Counted from the first letter of the stretch, positions 33,546-42,365 are shown. The stretch is 64,000 nucleotides of DNA from Rhodococcus koreensis (GCF_900105905.1 NZ_FNSV01000005.1:2790001-2854000), one strand, 5' to 3'. A program made the numbers and translations. The notes: a model not told the origin generated them from the letters alone.

Positions 33546-35485
33546 CCGAAACACAGACTCGGCCGCCGGTTGAAGAAACGACGGCCATGACGCACCGCCA
33601 AATCCTCGAAGCCCTCACGGGCCTGCTCGCAGCGCTGTTCACCGCCCTGCTGAGCAGCACGATCGTCGCCACCGCACTCCCGACGATCATCGGCGACCTG
33701 AAGGGCACCCAGACCGCATACGCCTGGGTCATCACCAGTGCATTGCTCGCCAACGCCGCCTCGACCCCCATCTGGGGCAAGCTCGCCGACCTGTTCAACA
33801 AGAAGGTCCTGGTCCAGAGCGCGATCGTCATCTTCGTCATCGGTTCGGTGATCGCAGGATTCGCGCACAACGTGCCGATCCTGCTGACCGCGCGTGTCAT
33901 CCAGGGCATCGGCATGGGTGGCCTGACGGCGCTCGTCGTCGCCATCATCGGCACCATTGTCTCGCCCCGTGAACGCGGCCGTTACTCCGGCTACATGGGT
34001 GCCGTCATGGCCGTGTCGATGTCGGGCGGTCCGATCCTGGGCGGCGTCATCGTCGACAGCCCCCTCGGCTGGCGCTGGTGCTTCTTCGTGTGCGTCCCGC
34101 TCGCCGTCATCGCACTGTTCCTGCTGCAGCGCACGCTGCACCTCGCGACCGAGAAGAAGGACGACGTTTCCATCGACTGGCTCGGTGCCCTCCTGCTGAC
34201 CGCCGGTGTGTCCATCCTGCTGATCTGGGTCTCGTTCGCCGGCAAGGCGGGCTACTACGAGTGGTTCTCCCGTGAGACCGCCCTGTACGTCGGATCCGGT
34301 GTGCTCCTGCTGGCCGCGACGATCCTCGTCGAGGCCAAGGCCAAGTCGCCGATCATTCCGCTCAAGATCGTCACGGAGAAGACCACCGGGCTCGCGATCA
34401 TCGCGTCCGTCGCCGTCGGTGTCGGAATGTTCGGCTCCACCACGTTCCTCGGCCAGTACTTCCAGACCTCGCGTGGCTACACCCCCACCATGGCGGGCGT
34501 GCTCACCATCCCGATGGTCGCCGGCATGCTCCTCGGCACGGTCGGATCCGGACAGCTCATCACCCGCTTCGGCAAGTGGAAGCCGTTCGTCGTCGGCGGC
34601 GCCGTCCTGATGATCATCGGCTTCGGACTGCTCGGCACCATCGATCACGAGACCAACCTGACCCTGGTCGGCACGTACATCGCGATCATCGGTCTCGGCA
34701 TGGGCATGCTGATGCAGAACCTGGTCCTCGCGGTGCAGAACACCGTCAGCGTCCAGAACATCGGTGCGGCATCCAGCTCGGTCGCCTTCTTCCGGACCTT
34801 CGGTGGCGCGATCGGCGTCTCGGTTCTCGGTTCGGTGCTGGCCACGCGCGTCGCCGACCTGTCGGCCGAGGGTTTCGCAAAGCTCCGCATCCCGACCGGA
34901 TCGAGCAGCGGCGGCGGAAGCCTGGACCTGACGTCCATGCCCGCTCCCGTGCAGGGCGTCATCCGCGCCGCATACGGTGACGCCACCGGGCGGATCTTCC
35001 TGATCGCCGCCGTCGTCGCCGTCATCACCCTGATCGCCGTCATCCTGATCCCCAACCGCCCGCTGCGTCGCACGATCGACCTGTCGAGCGAGCAGGAGCC
35101 CGTCCAGGAACCCGAGTACGCCCCCGTCCCGGAGTACGCACTCGAATCCGACACGGCCCCGATCCAGTCGCCCGACGTCCGCGGCGGCAGGCACGAGGCC
35201 CCCGCCGATCAGCATCAGCCCTTCGCCGGGCTGAGCGCCGACGCCCGGGACCGTCTCCTGTCCATGCTCCTGCCCCAGCCGGAGCGGACGCTGGAAGCGA
35301 TCGACGAAGCGGAGAAGATCCGCGACGAGGTCAACCGCCTGCGTACCGATCTCAATGCCAAGCTCGTCGAATTCGACGAGGTCTGGGATCGCCTGCGCGA
35401 GCTGGGACTGAGTGAAGAGCAAGTGGCCGGCGTCCTCGGTGGCGGCCACGTGACGGACACCGGCAACGGTGCCCTCATCCGCTGA
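33542..35485 (+). CDS. MFS drug efflux transporter, DHA2 (14-helix) family
   Basis: A 647-residue proton-driven exporter. Motif C-like segments and the family motif appear as LPTIIGDLKGTQTAYAWVIT, WGKLADLFNKK (motif A) and RVIQGIGMGGLTALVVAIIG (motif B). The membrane part ends near residue 515. The following 130 residues are unusual: a Pro/Glu-rich linker (EPVQEPEYAPVPEYALE) and a helical, probably coiled-coil tail (about 565-625, with repeated Leu/Glu/Arg around AEKIRDEVNRLRTDLNAKLV). DHA2 exporters rarely have such a tail. The gene is coupled to its MarR regulator. Confidence 0.92.
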   Translation: MTETQTRPPVEETTAMTHRQILEALTGLLAALFTALLSSTIVATALPTIIGDLKGTQTAYAWVITSALLANAASTPIWGKLADLFNKKVLVQSAIVIFVIGSVIAGFAHNVPILLTARVIQGIGMGGLTALVVAIIGTIVSPRERGRYSGYMGAVMAVSMSGGPILGGVIVDSPLGWRWCFFVCVPLAVIALFLLQRTLHLATEKKDDVSIDWLGALLLTAGVSILLIWVSFAGKAGYYEWFSRETALYVGSGVLLLAATILVEAKAKSPIIPLKIVTEKTTGLAIIASVAVGVGMFGSTTFLGQYFQTSRGYTPTMAGVLTIPMVAGMLLGTVGSGQLITRFGKWKPFVVGGAVLMIIGFGLLGTIDHETNLTLVGTYIAIIGLGMGMLMQNLVLAVQNTVSVQNIGAASSSVAFFRTFGGAIGVSVLGSVLATRVADLSAEGFAKLRIPTGSSSGGGSLDLTSMPAPVQGVIRAAYGDATGRIFLIAAVVAVITLIAVILIPNRPLRRTIDLSSEQEPVQEPEYAPVPEYALESDTAPIQSPDVRGGRHEAPADQHQPFAGLSADARDRLLSMLLPQPERTLEAIDEAEKIRDEVNRLRTDLNAKLVEFDEVWDRLRELGLSEEQVAGVLGGGHVTDTGNGALIR

Positions 35486-35490
35486 ATGAG

Positions 35491-35946
35491 ATGATCGTTC
35501 AGTTCCACGACGCCGTCGGCTCGCCCACGTATCCCCCTCTACGTGGGCGGGCCGGCGGCGTGTTCGCTCAGTTGACCCGGTTCACCCTGGTGGGCACGTC
35601 GAGCAATGTGCTCTACGCTCTCGCGTTCTTCACCCTCGACGCGTACGGGTCGTTCGTCGCCAACCTGGTCGGCGTGGTGACCAGTTCGATGTTGGCCAAC
35701 GAACTCCACCGCCGGCTCACCTTCCGCGCCGCGGATCGCGTCCGCTGGTTCGTCGCACAGTGGGAGGGCGGAACCCTCGCCCTGATCGGGCTGGCCGTCA
35801 GTTCACTCGCGCTCGCCGTCCTGCACACGCTCTTCCCCGGCTCCGACGGCCTCGTGCAGGTCGCGCTCGTCGTCGCCGTCAGCGCCGTCGTCGGCGGCCT
35901 GCGGTTTCTCGCCCTCCGCGGCTGGGTTTTTGCCTCCGGCCTGTGA
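35491..35946 (+). CDS. GtrA-like membrane protein
   Basis: A 151-residue protein with four membrane helices and the GtrA family pattern: FTLVGTSSNVLYALAFFTL, a second helix with NLVGVVTSSMLANELHRRLTF, then two C-terminal helices ending GGLRFLALRGWVF. GtrA-like proteins are thought to move polyprenyl-linked sugars or tether glycosyltransferases. It lies 5 nt after the MFS gene, possibly in the same operon. Its TGA stop lies inside the first arm of the 35943-35983 palindrome. Confidence 0.85.
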   Translation: MIVQFHDAVGSPTYPPLRGRAGGVFAQLTRFTLVGTSSNVLYALAFFTLDAYGSFVANLVGVVTSSMLANELHRRLTFRAADRVRWFVAQWEGGTLALIGLAVSSLALAVLHTLFPGSDGLVQVALVVAVSAVVGGLRFLALRGWVFASGL

Positions 35947-35983
35947 GTACTTAATTAACCGCCCGTGGTTAATAAGTACTCAC
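35943..35983. repeat. Palindromic repeat, copy 1 (shared terminator with built-in stops)
   Basis: The arms GTGAGTACTTAATTAACC (35943-35960) and GGTTAATAAGTACTCAC (35967-35983) pair with a single bulged base around GCCCGT. The TGA at one end is the stop of the GtrA-like gene, and the TCA at the other is the stop of the opposing PhoX gene. It can act as a bidirectional terminator for these convergent genes. A close second copy lies at 37501-37546. Confidence 0.8.
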
Positions 35984-37392
35984 GGCAGGGGGCGGTGCCA
36001 CGGACCGGTGATCGCCAGTGTCAGCCCCGGTGACTGAATGTTCGCGAACAGGATCCTCCCGTCGGCGCTGAATGCCGGACCGCAGAATTCGCTGTCGTTC
36101 AACTCGTTCCGAGCCATCGCGAACGGCTCCCCTTCCGCCGTGACACCCACGAGGTGGCTGATTCCTTCGCCGTCCTCCGCGAGAATCACACCGCCGTACG
36201 GCGAGACCGTGATGTTGTCGGGCCCGTCGTAGTTTCCGGTGTCGACAGCCGGATCGGGATTGACACCGAACAGCGTCTTCAAGGTGACCGTCTGTTTCGC
36301 CGGGTCGAAGAACCACACCTGGCCGTCGTGCTCGGCGACGCTGCCGTCGCTGGTCCGTGCGTAGCTCGCGACGAAGTAGGCGCCGCCGTCGCCCCACCAC
36401 TGCCCCTCCAGCTTGCGGCTCCGGGTGACGGCGTCGTTCCCGAACTGCTTGCGCACCGACGTACTCGTCGCGCCACGGTCCGGCACACCGACCCACTGCA
36501 CGGAGTACACGGTGCCCGGCTCGGTGGCCTGCGACAGGTCGGGGACGTGCGTTCCGCCCTGGAAGCAGGCCATCGCCTGGAGTGCGCCTGCGGTGTCGCC
36601 GCCCGGAGACTGGGCGAGTTCGCGCAGCGCGTTCGGCCCGCCCCGGAAGCCCTGCGGCGGCGTCCACCGGTAGTACAGCCCGTTCGGCCCCGACGCATCC
36701 TCCGTGAGGTAGATGGTGCTCGACGCCGGATCAACCGCCACGGCCTCGTGCGCGTACCGCCCCAGGAACTTCAGCGGCACAGGACTCTTGCCCCTGTTCG
36801 CGTCCTGGCTCGCGGGGTCCACCTCGAAGACGTAGCCATGGTCGAGCAGGAACCCGCCCTCCCCCGCGCGAGCCTCCGTCTCCTCGCAGGTCAACCAGGT
36901 CCCCCAGGGGGTGATGCCGCCCGCACAGTTGTTCACGGTGCCCGCGACGCTGACATACTGGCCCTGCCGTGCGCCGTCGGCACCGACCGCAGTCGTGGTC
37001 GTGCCGCCGCGCGCGCCCGTGTCGTACGTCAATCCGTCGAGCGCCGGCACGCCGAACGGTTCGTCGCTGCCGATCTCGTGATTGGTGACGAGCGTGGAAC
37101 CGCCGGGTCGCGCGAACACCCCGATGGCGTCGGGATCGCTCGGCACCGGCACGCCACCGTCCAACTGCGTCTCACCCGACCGGGCGACGACGGTGTACGA
37201 AAAGCCCACCGGGAGCGACAGAATGCGATTCGGGTCCGGCACGAGCGGTCCGTAACCGATCGCCTGTCCCGGTGCCGCGGACGCGAACGCCGGGCGAACG
37301 AGGGCGTCGACGCTTCCGGCGAGTGCCACACCGAGGCCGGTGAGCGCGGTGCGACCGAGGAATCCGCGGCGGTTGAGTGGTGCAGTGGACAC
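35980..37392 (-). CDS. PhoX-family alkaline phosphatase (DUF839), Tat-exported
   Basis: A 470-residue secreted protein. The N-terminus NRRGFLGRTALTGLGVALAG is a twin-arginine signal with a downstream Ala-rich cleavage region (ASAAPG near 38-42). The mature part is a beta-propeller of the DUF839/PhoX type, with VTNHEIGSDEPFG, GTWLTCEET, RYAHEAVAVDP and VYLTEDAS-like metal-site segments (here IYLTEDAS). PhoX enzymes use calcium and iron to release phosphate. GTG 37392 is used as start, with GGAGG 9 nt upstream. Its stop codon is formed by the palindromic repeat. Confidence 0.88.
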   Translation of the reverse strand: MSTAPLNRRGFLGRTALTGLGVALAGSVDALVRPAFASAAPGQAIGYGPLVPDPNRILSLPVGFSYTVVARSGETQLDGGVPVPSDPDAIGVFARPGGSTLVTNHEIGSDEPFGVPALDGLTYDTGARGGTTTTAVGADGARQGQYVSVAGTVNNCAGGITPWGTWLTCEETEARAGEGGFLLDHGYVFEVDPASQDANRGKSPVPLKFLGRYAHEAVAVDPASSTIYLTEDASGPNGLYYRWTPPQGFRGGPNALRELAQSPGGDTAGALQAMACFQGGTHVPDLSQATEPGTVYSVQWVGVPDRGATSTSVRKQFGNDAVTRSRKLEGQWWGDGGAYFVASYARTSDGSVAEHDGQVWFFDPAKQTVTLKTLFGVNPDPAVDTGNYDGPDNITVSPYGGVILAEDGEGISHLVGVTAEGEPFAMARNELNDSEFCGPAFSADGRILFANIQSPGLTLAITGPWHRPLP

Positions 37393-37500
37393 TGTGTGAA
37401 ACCTCCATGGTGACGAACCGGATCCTCAGGACGGTAGGTACCGCGGTGCCCGGCTTCGTGGACGCACCGTGGCGGGCGGATGAACCAAGTGCGAACTTCG

Positions 37501-37546
37501 CCCGTGAGTACTTCTTAACCGCCCGCGGTTAACAAGTACTCACGGG
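37501..37546. repeat. Palindromic repeat, copy 2 (between divergent genes)
   Basis: The 20-bp arms 37501-37520 and 37527-37546 (CCCGTGAGTACTTCTTAACC and its near-exact complement, one mismatch) flank GCCCGC. The core GTGAGTACTT...TTAACC is the same as copy 1 at 35943-35983. Here it lies between divergently transcribed genes, 108 bp upstream of PhoX and 55 bp upstream of ArsR, so it cannot end either gene. Confidence 0.8.
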
Positions 37547-37572
37547 CGGCGAAGCCGCACAACCGTTGACAT

Positions 37573-37588
37573 GTGACCAAATGGTCAC
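37573..37588. promoter_or_regulatory. Operator-like palindrome upstream of ArsR-SRPBCC
   Basis: GTGACC-AAAT-GGTCAC is a perfect inverted repeat (6-bp arms, 4-nt spacer) ending 13 bp before the ArsR-type gene start at 37602. TTGACA-like TTGACAT precedes it and TATTCT follows it, so it would sit between the -35 and -10 boxes. This suits self-repression by the regulator. Confidence 0.55.
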
Positions 37589-37601
37589 CTATTCTCGATC
37601 C

Positions 37602-37919
37602 ATGGACGACGATCACGTCTTCAAGGCGCTGGCCGATCCGACCCGCCGCCTGATACTCGACCGATTGTTCGCCCAGGATGGTCAGACGCTCACCGAACTC
37701 GAGTCGCACGTCGAGATGACGCGATTCGGTGTCATGAAGCATCTGCGTGTGCTCGAAGACGCGGGACTCGTCGTCACGCGCCGCTCCGGCCGGGAGAAAC
37801 TGCATTACCTCAATCCTGTGCCGATACAGCTGATCCACAACCGGTGGATCGACAAGTACACCGAGCGTCACACCTCGGCGCTCGCTCAGCTGAAATCCGA
37901 ACTGGAGGAAGAGAAATGA
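37602..37919 (+). CDS. ArsR-family repressor paired with an SRPBCC protein
   Basis: A 105-residue winged-helix protein: MDDDHVFKALADPTRRLILD, MTRFGVMKHLRVLEDAGLV (recognition helix) and the wing RRSGREKLHYLNP. No metal-binding Cys cluster is present. This is the metal-independent ArsR subgroup that is almost always found next to AHSA1/SRPBCC proteins. I chose ATG 37602, where homology begins, over an in-frame start 36 bp earlier. Its stop overlaps the ATG of the SRPBCC gene (ATGA). Confidence 0.88.
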   Translation: MDDDHVFKALADPTRRLILDRLFAQDGQTLTELESHVEMTRFGVMKHLRVLEDAGLVVTRRSGREKLHYLNPVPIQLIHNRWIDKYTERHTSALAQLKSELEEEK

Positions 37920-38416
37920 CTACCGCCGACGCAATCCAGATCTACGCCGTCTACATCAAGGCGACGCCGGAGGCCATCTGGGAGGCCATCACGAAACCCG
38001 AGTGGTCGCAGCAGTACGGGTACGGCGGCCTCGTCGACTACGACCTCCGCGCGGGCGGGTCGTTCCGCACGCGCGCGGACGACGCGATGAAGGAATACCC
38101 CGGCGTTCCGGACGTGATCGTGGACGGCGAGGTGATCGAATCCGATCCGCCGAAGAAACTGGTTCAGACGTGGCGGATGCTGATGGACGCCGACAACGTG
38201 GAGGGTTTCACCACGCTGACCTACGAGATCGTGCAGTCGAGCAGGCCCGGAGTCGCGAAACTGACTGTCACACACGACCTCACCAATGCGCCGGGCCTGG
38301 CGGAGATGGTCGCGGGCAGGCGCGAACCCGAGGGCGCGGGCGGCGGCTGGAACGAAGTGCTGAGCGGAATGAAGACGCTGCTCGAGACGGGTCAGCCGAT
38401 GGTGAACTGGGGCTGA
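37916..38416 (+). CDS. SRPBCC/AHSA1-domain protein
   Basis: A 166-residue single-domain protein of the START/Bet v1-like fold with a hydrophobic cavity. YIKATPEAIWEAITKPEWS is the characteristic first helix-strand region. GGSFRTR, VIVDGEVIESDPPKKLVQTW and the final helix GGGWNEVLSGMKTLLETG follow in family order. Such proteins bind small lipophilic ligands; the ligand is unknown. It is translated together with its ArsR partner, which probably controls it. Confidence 0.87.
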   Translation: MTTADAIQIYAVYIKATPEAIWEAITKPEWSQQYGYGGLVDYDLRAGGSFRTRADDAMKEYPGVPDVIVDGEVIESDPPKKLVQTWRMLMDADNVEGFTTLTYEIVQSSRPGVAKLTVTHDLTNAPGLAEMVAGRREPEGAGGGWNEVLSGMKTLLETGQPMVNWG

Positions 38417-38477
38417 ATACCGGGTCGGCGGGCCTGAGGGCCCGACATCTGTCGGATGGCCGCAGTAAGCTCCAACC

Positions 38478-39461
38478 ATGACGGCTGCGCAGTCGCTCGA
38501 CGGGGAATTCCTCGCACTCGCCGACCCTTACCGGCGCGAGTTGCTCGCCCATTGTTATCGCATGATGGGCTCACTTCACGACGCCGAAGACCAGATGCAG
38601 GAGACGTTCATCCGGGCGTGGCGCGGATACGAGGGCTACCAGCAGCAGGCGTCGTTGCGGACGTGGCTGTACAAGATCGCCACCAACACCTGCCTGACGG
38701 CGTTGCAGAACAGGTCGAAGCGTCCGCTGCCGAGCGGTCTGGGCGCTCCCGACTCCGACCCGACCGCCGAACTCGTCGAACGACACGAGGTGCCGTGGCT
38801 CGGGCCGCTCCCCAACCGCCTCATCGACGACGACGCCGGCGATCCCGCAACCGTCGTGACGTCGCGCGAGTCGGTGCGGTTGGCGTTCATCGCGGCCCTT
38901 CAGCATCTTCCTGCACGTCAGCGCGCTGTTCTCGTCCTGCGCGACGTGTTGCAGTGGAAGGCGTCGGAGGTCGCGACGGCCCTCGGCACCACCACGACGG
39001 CGGTCAACAGCCTGCTGCAGCGTGCCCGGACGCAACTCGAACTGGCCACGCCGTCGGCGGACACGCTCGTCGAACCGGAGTCCCCCGAGGAACGCGCACT
39101 GCTCGACCGCTACGTGGCCGCGTTCGAGAACTACGACATCGACGGGATCGTCGAACTGTTCACCCAGGACGCCGTCTGGGAGATGCCGCCGTTCGAGGGC
39201 TGGTACCGCGGCGGGACCGCGATCGGCACCCTGGTCAGCGAGAAGTGCCCGGCCAAGACTCGAGGCGACATGCGACTGGTGCCGACGGTGTCGAACGGAC
39301 AGCCGGCGCTCGGCCTGTACATGCGCGGGGAGGACGGGGTCCATCGTCCGTTTCAGCTGCATGTCCTGGACGTGACGGCCGACGGGGTCTCCCACGTCGT
39401 CTGCTTCTTCGACATCGATCTGTTCGAGAAGTTCGGACTGCCGGAGACCCCGCCCGCCTGA
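38478..39461 (+). CDS. sigG: ECF sigma factor, SigG-like, with SnoaL tail
   Basis: A 327-residue RNA polymerase sigma factor. Region 2 is at about residues 15-85 (LLAHCYRMMGSLHDAEDQMQ, RTWLYKIATNTCLT). Region 4 is at about 130-190 (QHLPARQRAVLVLRDVLQWK and an HTH ending VNSLLQRARTQL). The C-terminal 130 residues form a SnoaL/NTF2-like domain (LDRYVAAFENYDIDGIVELF, WEMPPFEGWYRGGTAIG). This fused tail often replaces an anti-sigma factor and controls activity. The mycobacterial homologue is SigG. It converges on a VOC-protein gene 3 nt away. Confidence 0.87.
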   Translation: MTAAQSLDGEFLALADPYRRELLAHCYRMMGSLHDAEDQMQETFIRAWRGYEGYQQQASLRTWLYKIATNTCLTALQNRSKRPLPSGLGAPDSDPTAELVERHEVPWLGPLPNRLIDDDAGDPATVVTSRESVRLAFIAALQHLPARQRAVLVLRDVLQWKASEVATALGTTTTAVNSLLQRARTQLELATPSADTLVEPESPEERALLDRYVAAFENYDIDGIVELFTQDAVWEMPPFEGWYRGGTAIGTLVSEKCPAKTRGDMRLVPTVSNGQPALGLYMRGEDGVHRPFQLHVLDVTADGVSHVVCFFDIDLFEKFGLPETPPA

Positions 39462-39464
39462 CCC

Positions 39465-39869
39465 CTACGCCGGCACGGCGGCCGGATCCATCCACATGAC
39501 CTCCCAGACGTGGCCGTCCAGGTCACGGAACGCGCGGCCGTACATGAAGCCCTCGTCCTGGAGCTTGCCCCACGCCGAGCCACCGGAGGCGAGGGCCTTG
39601 TCGACCAGGCTGTCGACCTCCTCGCGGCTGTCGGCCGAGATACAGAGCAGCGCCTCGACGGCCTTCGAGGTGTCGCAGATGCCGCCTTCGATGAAGTCCT
39701 TGAACCGGGACTCGACGAGGAGCATCACGGACGTGGACTCGTTGATCACCATGGCGGTGCAGGAATCGTCGCTGAACGTGGCGTTGAACTCGAAGCCGAG
39801 TCCGCCGAAGAACTGCTTGGTCGCGTCGAGGTTCTTGATCGGCAGGTTCACGAAGAGCATCCGGGACAT
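39465..39869 (-). CDS. VOC/glyoxalase-fold protein
   Basis: A 134-residue protein with paired beta-alpha-beta-beta-beta units: MLFVNLPIKNLDATKQFFGG at the start and MYGRAFRDLDGHVWEVMWMD at the end, where the glyoxalase/bleomycin-resistance family has its last metal ligand (Glu in HVWEV). It is of the PhnB-like subtype whose substrate is usually unknown. ATG 39869 has AGGAG upstream. Convergent with the SigG-like gene. Such VOC genes often lie beside SigX5/SigG-type sigma factors. Confidence 0.85.
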   Translation of the reverse strand: MSRMLFVNLPIKNLDATKQFFGGLGFEFNATFSDDSCTAMVINESTSVMLLVESRFKDFIEGGICDTSKAVEALLCISADSREEVDSLVDKALASGGSAWGKLQDEGFMYGRAFRDLDGHVWEVMWMDPAAVPA

Positions 39870-39964
39870 GTGATTCTCCTTCTCGGGTTCCGCCCAGCGC
39901 GGAAGTCATCGATACAGACCACGGCGGTGCGCGAAACTCATCGGCGCCCGCGCGCCCGATTCTG

Positions 39965-40636
39965 TCAGCTCTCGGCGAGGTCGAGGAACGAACCGATCAT
40001 GATCCGTCCGGCCGCCTCCACGGCGTCCATGTGTTCCCCCGACGGCGTGGTGCCGGGCGGCATGTGGGCCTGCATCACGGGCAGTTGCTCGCGGGTGAGT
40101 TCGACGTGGAACTGCAGACCGTAGGCGCGGCGGCCGATGGCGAACGCCTGATTCTCGTAGAGGCGGCTGCTCGCCAACCGGACCGCGCCGTCCGGGAGGT
40201 CGAAGGTGTCGCCGTGCCAGTGGACGACGGGCACCTCGGCGCCGACGGCACCGAACACGGGATCGCGCGTTCCGTCGTCGGACACCGTCACCGTCCCGGC
40301 ACCGTTCTCCGGGCTCGGCCCGCGGCGGATCGGACTGCCGAACGAGGCCGCGAGAAGTTGCGCGCCGAGGCAGATCCCGAGCATCGGGAGACCGGCGTCC
40401 ACAATTTTTTTGATGAAGTTTCGCTCTCGCGGAAGTTGCGGGTGGGTAACGTCGTCGAGTGCGCCCATCGGACCGCCCATCACCACGAGGCCGCCGATGT
40501 CGTGAACGGCCGGAAGTTCCGACGCTCGGTACGTGGGGTACTCGGTGTAGCGAATTCCCCGCTCCGCCAGCAGAGTTCCGACGAGAGCCGGTCCTTCGAA
40601 CGACACATGTTCAACAATTGCCCATGGCTTGGTCAT
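39965..40636 (-). CDS. Class I glutamine amidotransferase (GMP synthase-like)
   Basis: A 223-residue stand-alone GATase1 domain. The catalytic triad is visible: Cys89 in MLGICLGAQLLA, and His177 and Glu179 in YGLQFHVELT. GGLVVMGGPMGALDD forms the oxyanion region. Such proteins hydrolyse glutamine or related gamma-glutamyl compounds; relatives act in gamma-glutamyl-polyamine breakdown, and the partner here is unknown. ATG 40636 is used. Confidence 0.85.
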   Translation of the reverse strand: MTKPWAIVEHVSFEGPALVGTLLAERGIRYTEYPTYRASELPAVHDIGGLVVMGGPMGALDDVTHPQLPRERNFIKKIVDAGLPMLGICLGAQLLAASFGSPIRRGPSPENGAGTVTVSDDGTRDPVFGAVGAEVPVVHWHGDTFDLPDGAVRLASSRLYENQAFAIGRRAYGLQFHVELTREQLPVMQAHMPPGTTPSGEHMDAVEAAGRIMIGSFLDLAES

Positions 40637-40971
40637 GCCACAATTCTTACCGAGTAGGGACTTTCGGCCCTAGGCAGTTTCGGAAACGTGAATTCCGCAC
40701 TGAGTGCACAAAATTGGGATGTTCACACGGAGTTCATTTTCGGTGTCGATCACTCGAATGACAGACGCCAAACTGGACGCTTGTCTAGTGGCATGGCTCA
40801 CGGGAAACCTGTAGAAATACGAGCGTCACGCTTTCGTGACCTGTCCCATATCAATTAGTTATCCGGTGGTGGTCCCTGACAAACGGAACGTCACCATCTC
40901 CCGTTACCTCAGACCACAGACGAGCCCTCCTGCGATCCGGGAAGTCGTCTTCGGGATGGAAAGGGCAATAG
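40637..40971. promoter_or_regulatory. 335-bp gap with a GTCACG-CGTGAC palindrome
   Basis: The gap between the divergent amidotransferase and acyltransferase genes has no credible gene. At 40825-40840 a perfect inverted repeat (GTCACG, 4-nt CTTT spacer, CGTGAC) lies about 130 bp before the acyltransferase start and could be an operator. The gap is richer in A+T than its flanks, as expected for two promoters. Confidence 0.45.
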
Positions 40972-42363
40972 ATGCCGCTCCCCATGTCCCCCCTCGACTC
41001 GATGTTCCTTCTCGGCGAGTCCCGAGAGCACCCGATGCACGTCGGCGGCGTGGAGATCTTCCAGCTCCCGGACGGCGCCGACACCTATGACATGCGCGCG
41101 ATGCTCGACCGCGCGCTCGTCGAGGGCGACGGCATCGTCACACCCCGGCTCGCCAAGCGGGCCCGCCGGTCCTTCTCCTCGCTCGGTCAGTGGAGCTGGG
41201 AGACCGTCGACGACATCGACCTCGGTCACCACATCCGGCACGACGCACTGCCCGCCCCCGGCGGCGAGGCCGAGCTGATGGCCCTGTGCTCACGGCTGCA
41301 CGGATCGCTGCTCGACCGGAGCCGCCCGCTGTGGGAGATGCACTTGATCGAGGGACTGAGCGACGGACGGTTCGCCGTCTACACCAAGATCCACCACGCG
41401 GTCGCCGACGGCGTCACCGCCATGAAGATGCTGCGCAACGCGCTCAGCGAGAACTCCGACGATCGGGACGTGCCCGCTCCGTGGCAGCCGCGCGGCCCGC
41501 GCCCGCAGCGGACGCCGTCGAAGGGGTTCAGCCTGTCGGGTCTCGCCGGTTCCACCATCCGCACCGCCCGCGAGACGGTCGGTGAGGTCGCCGGTCTCGT
41601 GCCCGCGCTGGCCGGCACCGTCTCCCGCGCCTTCCGCGACCAGGGTGGCCCGCTCGCGCTGTCCGCACCGAAGACTCCGTTCAACGTGCCGATAACCGGC
41701 GCCCGCCAGTTCGCGGCGCAGTCGTGGCCGCTCGAACGTCTCCGCCTCGTCGCCAAGCTGTCCGACAGCACCATCAACGACGTCGTGCTCGCGATGTCCT
41801 CGGGAGCGCTCCGCAGCTACCTCGAGGATCAGAACGCCCTGCCCGCCGAGCCGCTGATCGCGATGGTGCCGGTGTCGCTGAAGAGCCAGCGCGAGGCGGC
41901 GACCGGCAACAACATCGGGGTGCTCATGTGCAACCTCGGCACCCACCTGCGCGAACCGGCGGATCGGCTCGAGACCATCCGGACCTCCATGCGCGAGGGC
42001 AAGGAAGCCTACGGCTCGATGACCGCCACGCAGATCCTGGCGATGAGCGCGCTCGGGGCGGCACCGATCGGCGCGAGCATGCTGTTCGGGCACAACTCGC
42101 GGGTGCGCCCGCCGTTCAACCTCATCATCTCCAACGTTCCCGGCCCCAGCTCACCGCTGTACTGGAACGGTGCGCGGCTCGACGCCATCTACCCGCTGTC
42201 GGTGCCCGTCGACGGCCAGGGCCTGAACATCACCTGCACCAGCAACGACGACATCATCTCGTTCGGTGTCACCGGCTGCCGCAGTGCCGTGCCCGACCTG
42301 AAGTCGATCCCGGCCCGGCTCGGACACGAACTGCGCGCACTGGAGCGGGCGGTCGGGATCTGA
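40972..42363 (+). CDS. Wax ester synthase / diacylglycerol acyltransferase (WS/DGAT)
   Basis: A 463-residue acyl-CoA-dependent acyltransferase that makes triacylglycerol or wax ester storage lipid at the membrane. The active-site HHAVADG lies near residue 142. SPLDSMFLLGE at the start, PLWEMHLIEGL, and the C-terminal NLIISNVPGPSSPLY are family hallmarks. ATG 40972 has GGAAAGGG upstream. Oleaginous rhodococci carry a dozen or more such genes. It stands alone here, convergent with a SelW-like gene. Confidence 0.93.
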   Translation: MPLPMSPLDSMFLLGESREHPMHVGGVEIFQLPDGADTYDMRAMLDRALVEGDGIVTPRLAKRARRSFSSLGQWSWETVDDIDLGHHIRHDALPAPGGEAELMALCSRLHGSLLDRSRPLWEMHLIEGLSDGRFAVYTKIHHAVADGVTAMKMLRNALSENSDDRDVPAPWQPRGPRPQRTPSKGFSLSGLAGSTIRTARETVGEVAGLVPALAGTVSRAFRDQGGPLALSAPKTPFNVPITGARQFAAQSWPLERLRLVAKLSDSTINDVVLAMSSGALRSYLEDQNALPAEPLIAMVPVSLKSQREAATGNNIGVLMCNLGTHLREPADRLETIRTSMREGKEAYGSMTATQILAMSALGAAPIGASMLFGHNSRVRPPFNLIISNVPGPSSPLYWNGARLDAIYPLSVPVDGQGLNITCTSNDDIISFGVTGCRSAVPDLKSIPARLGHELRALERAVGI

Positions 42364-42365
42364 CG

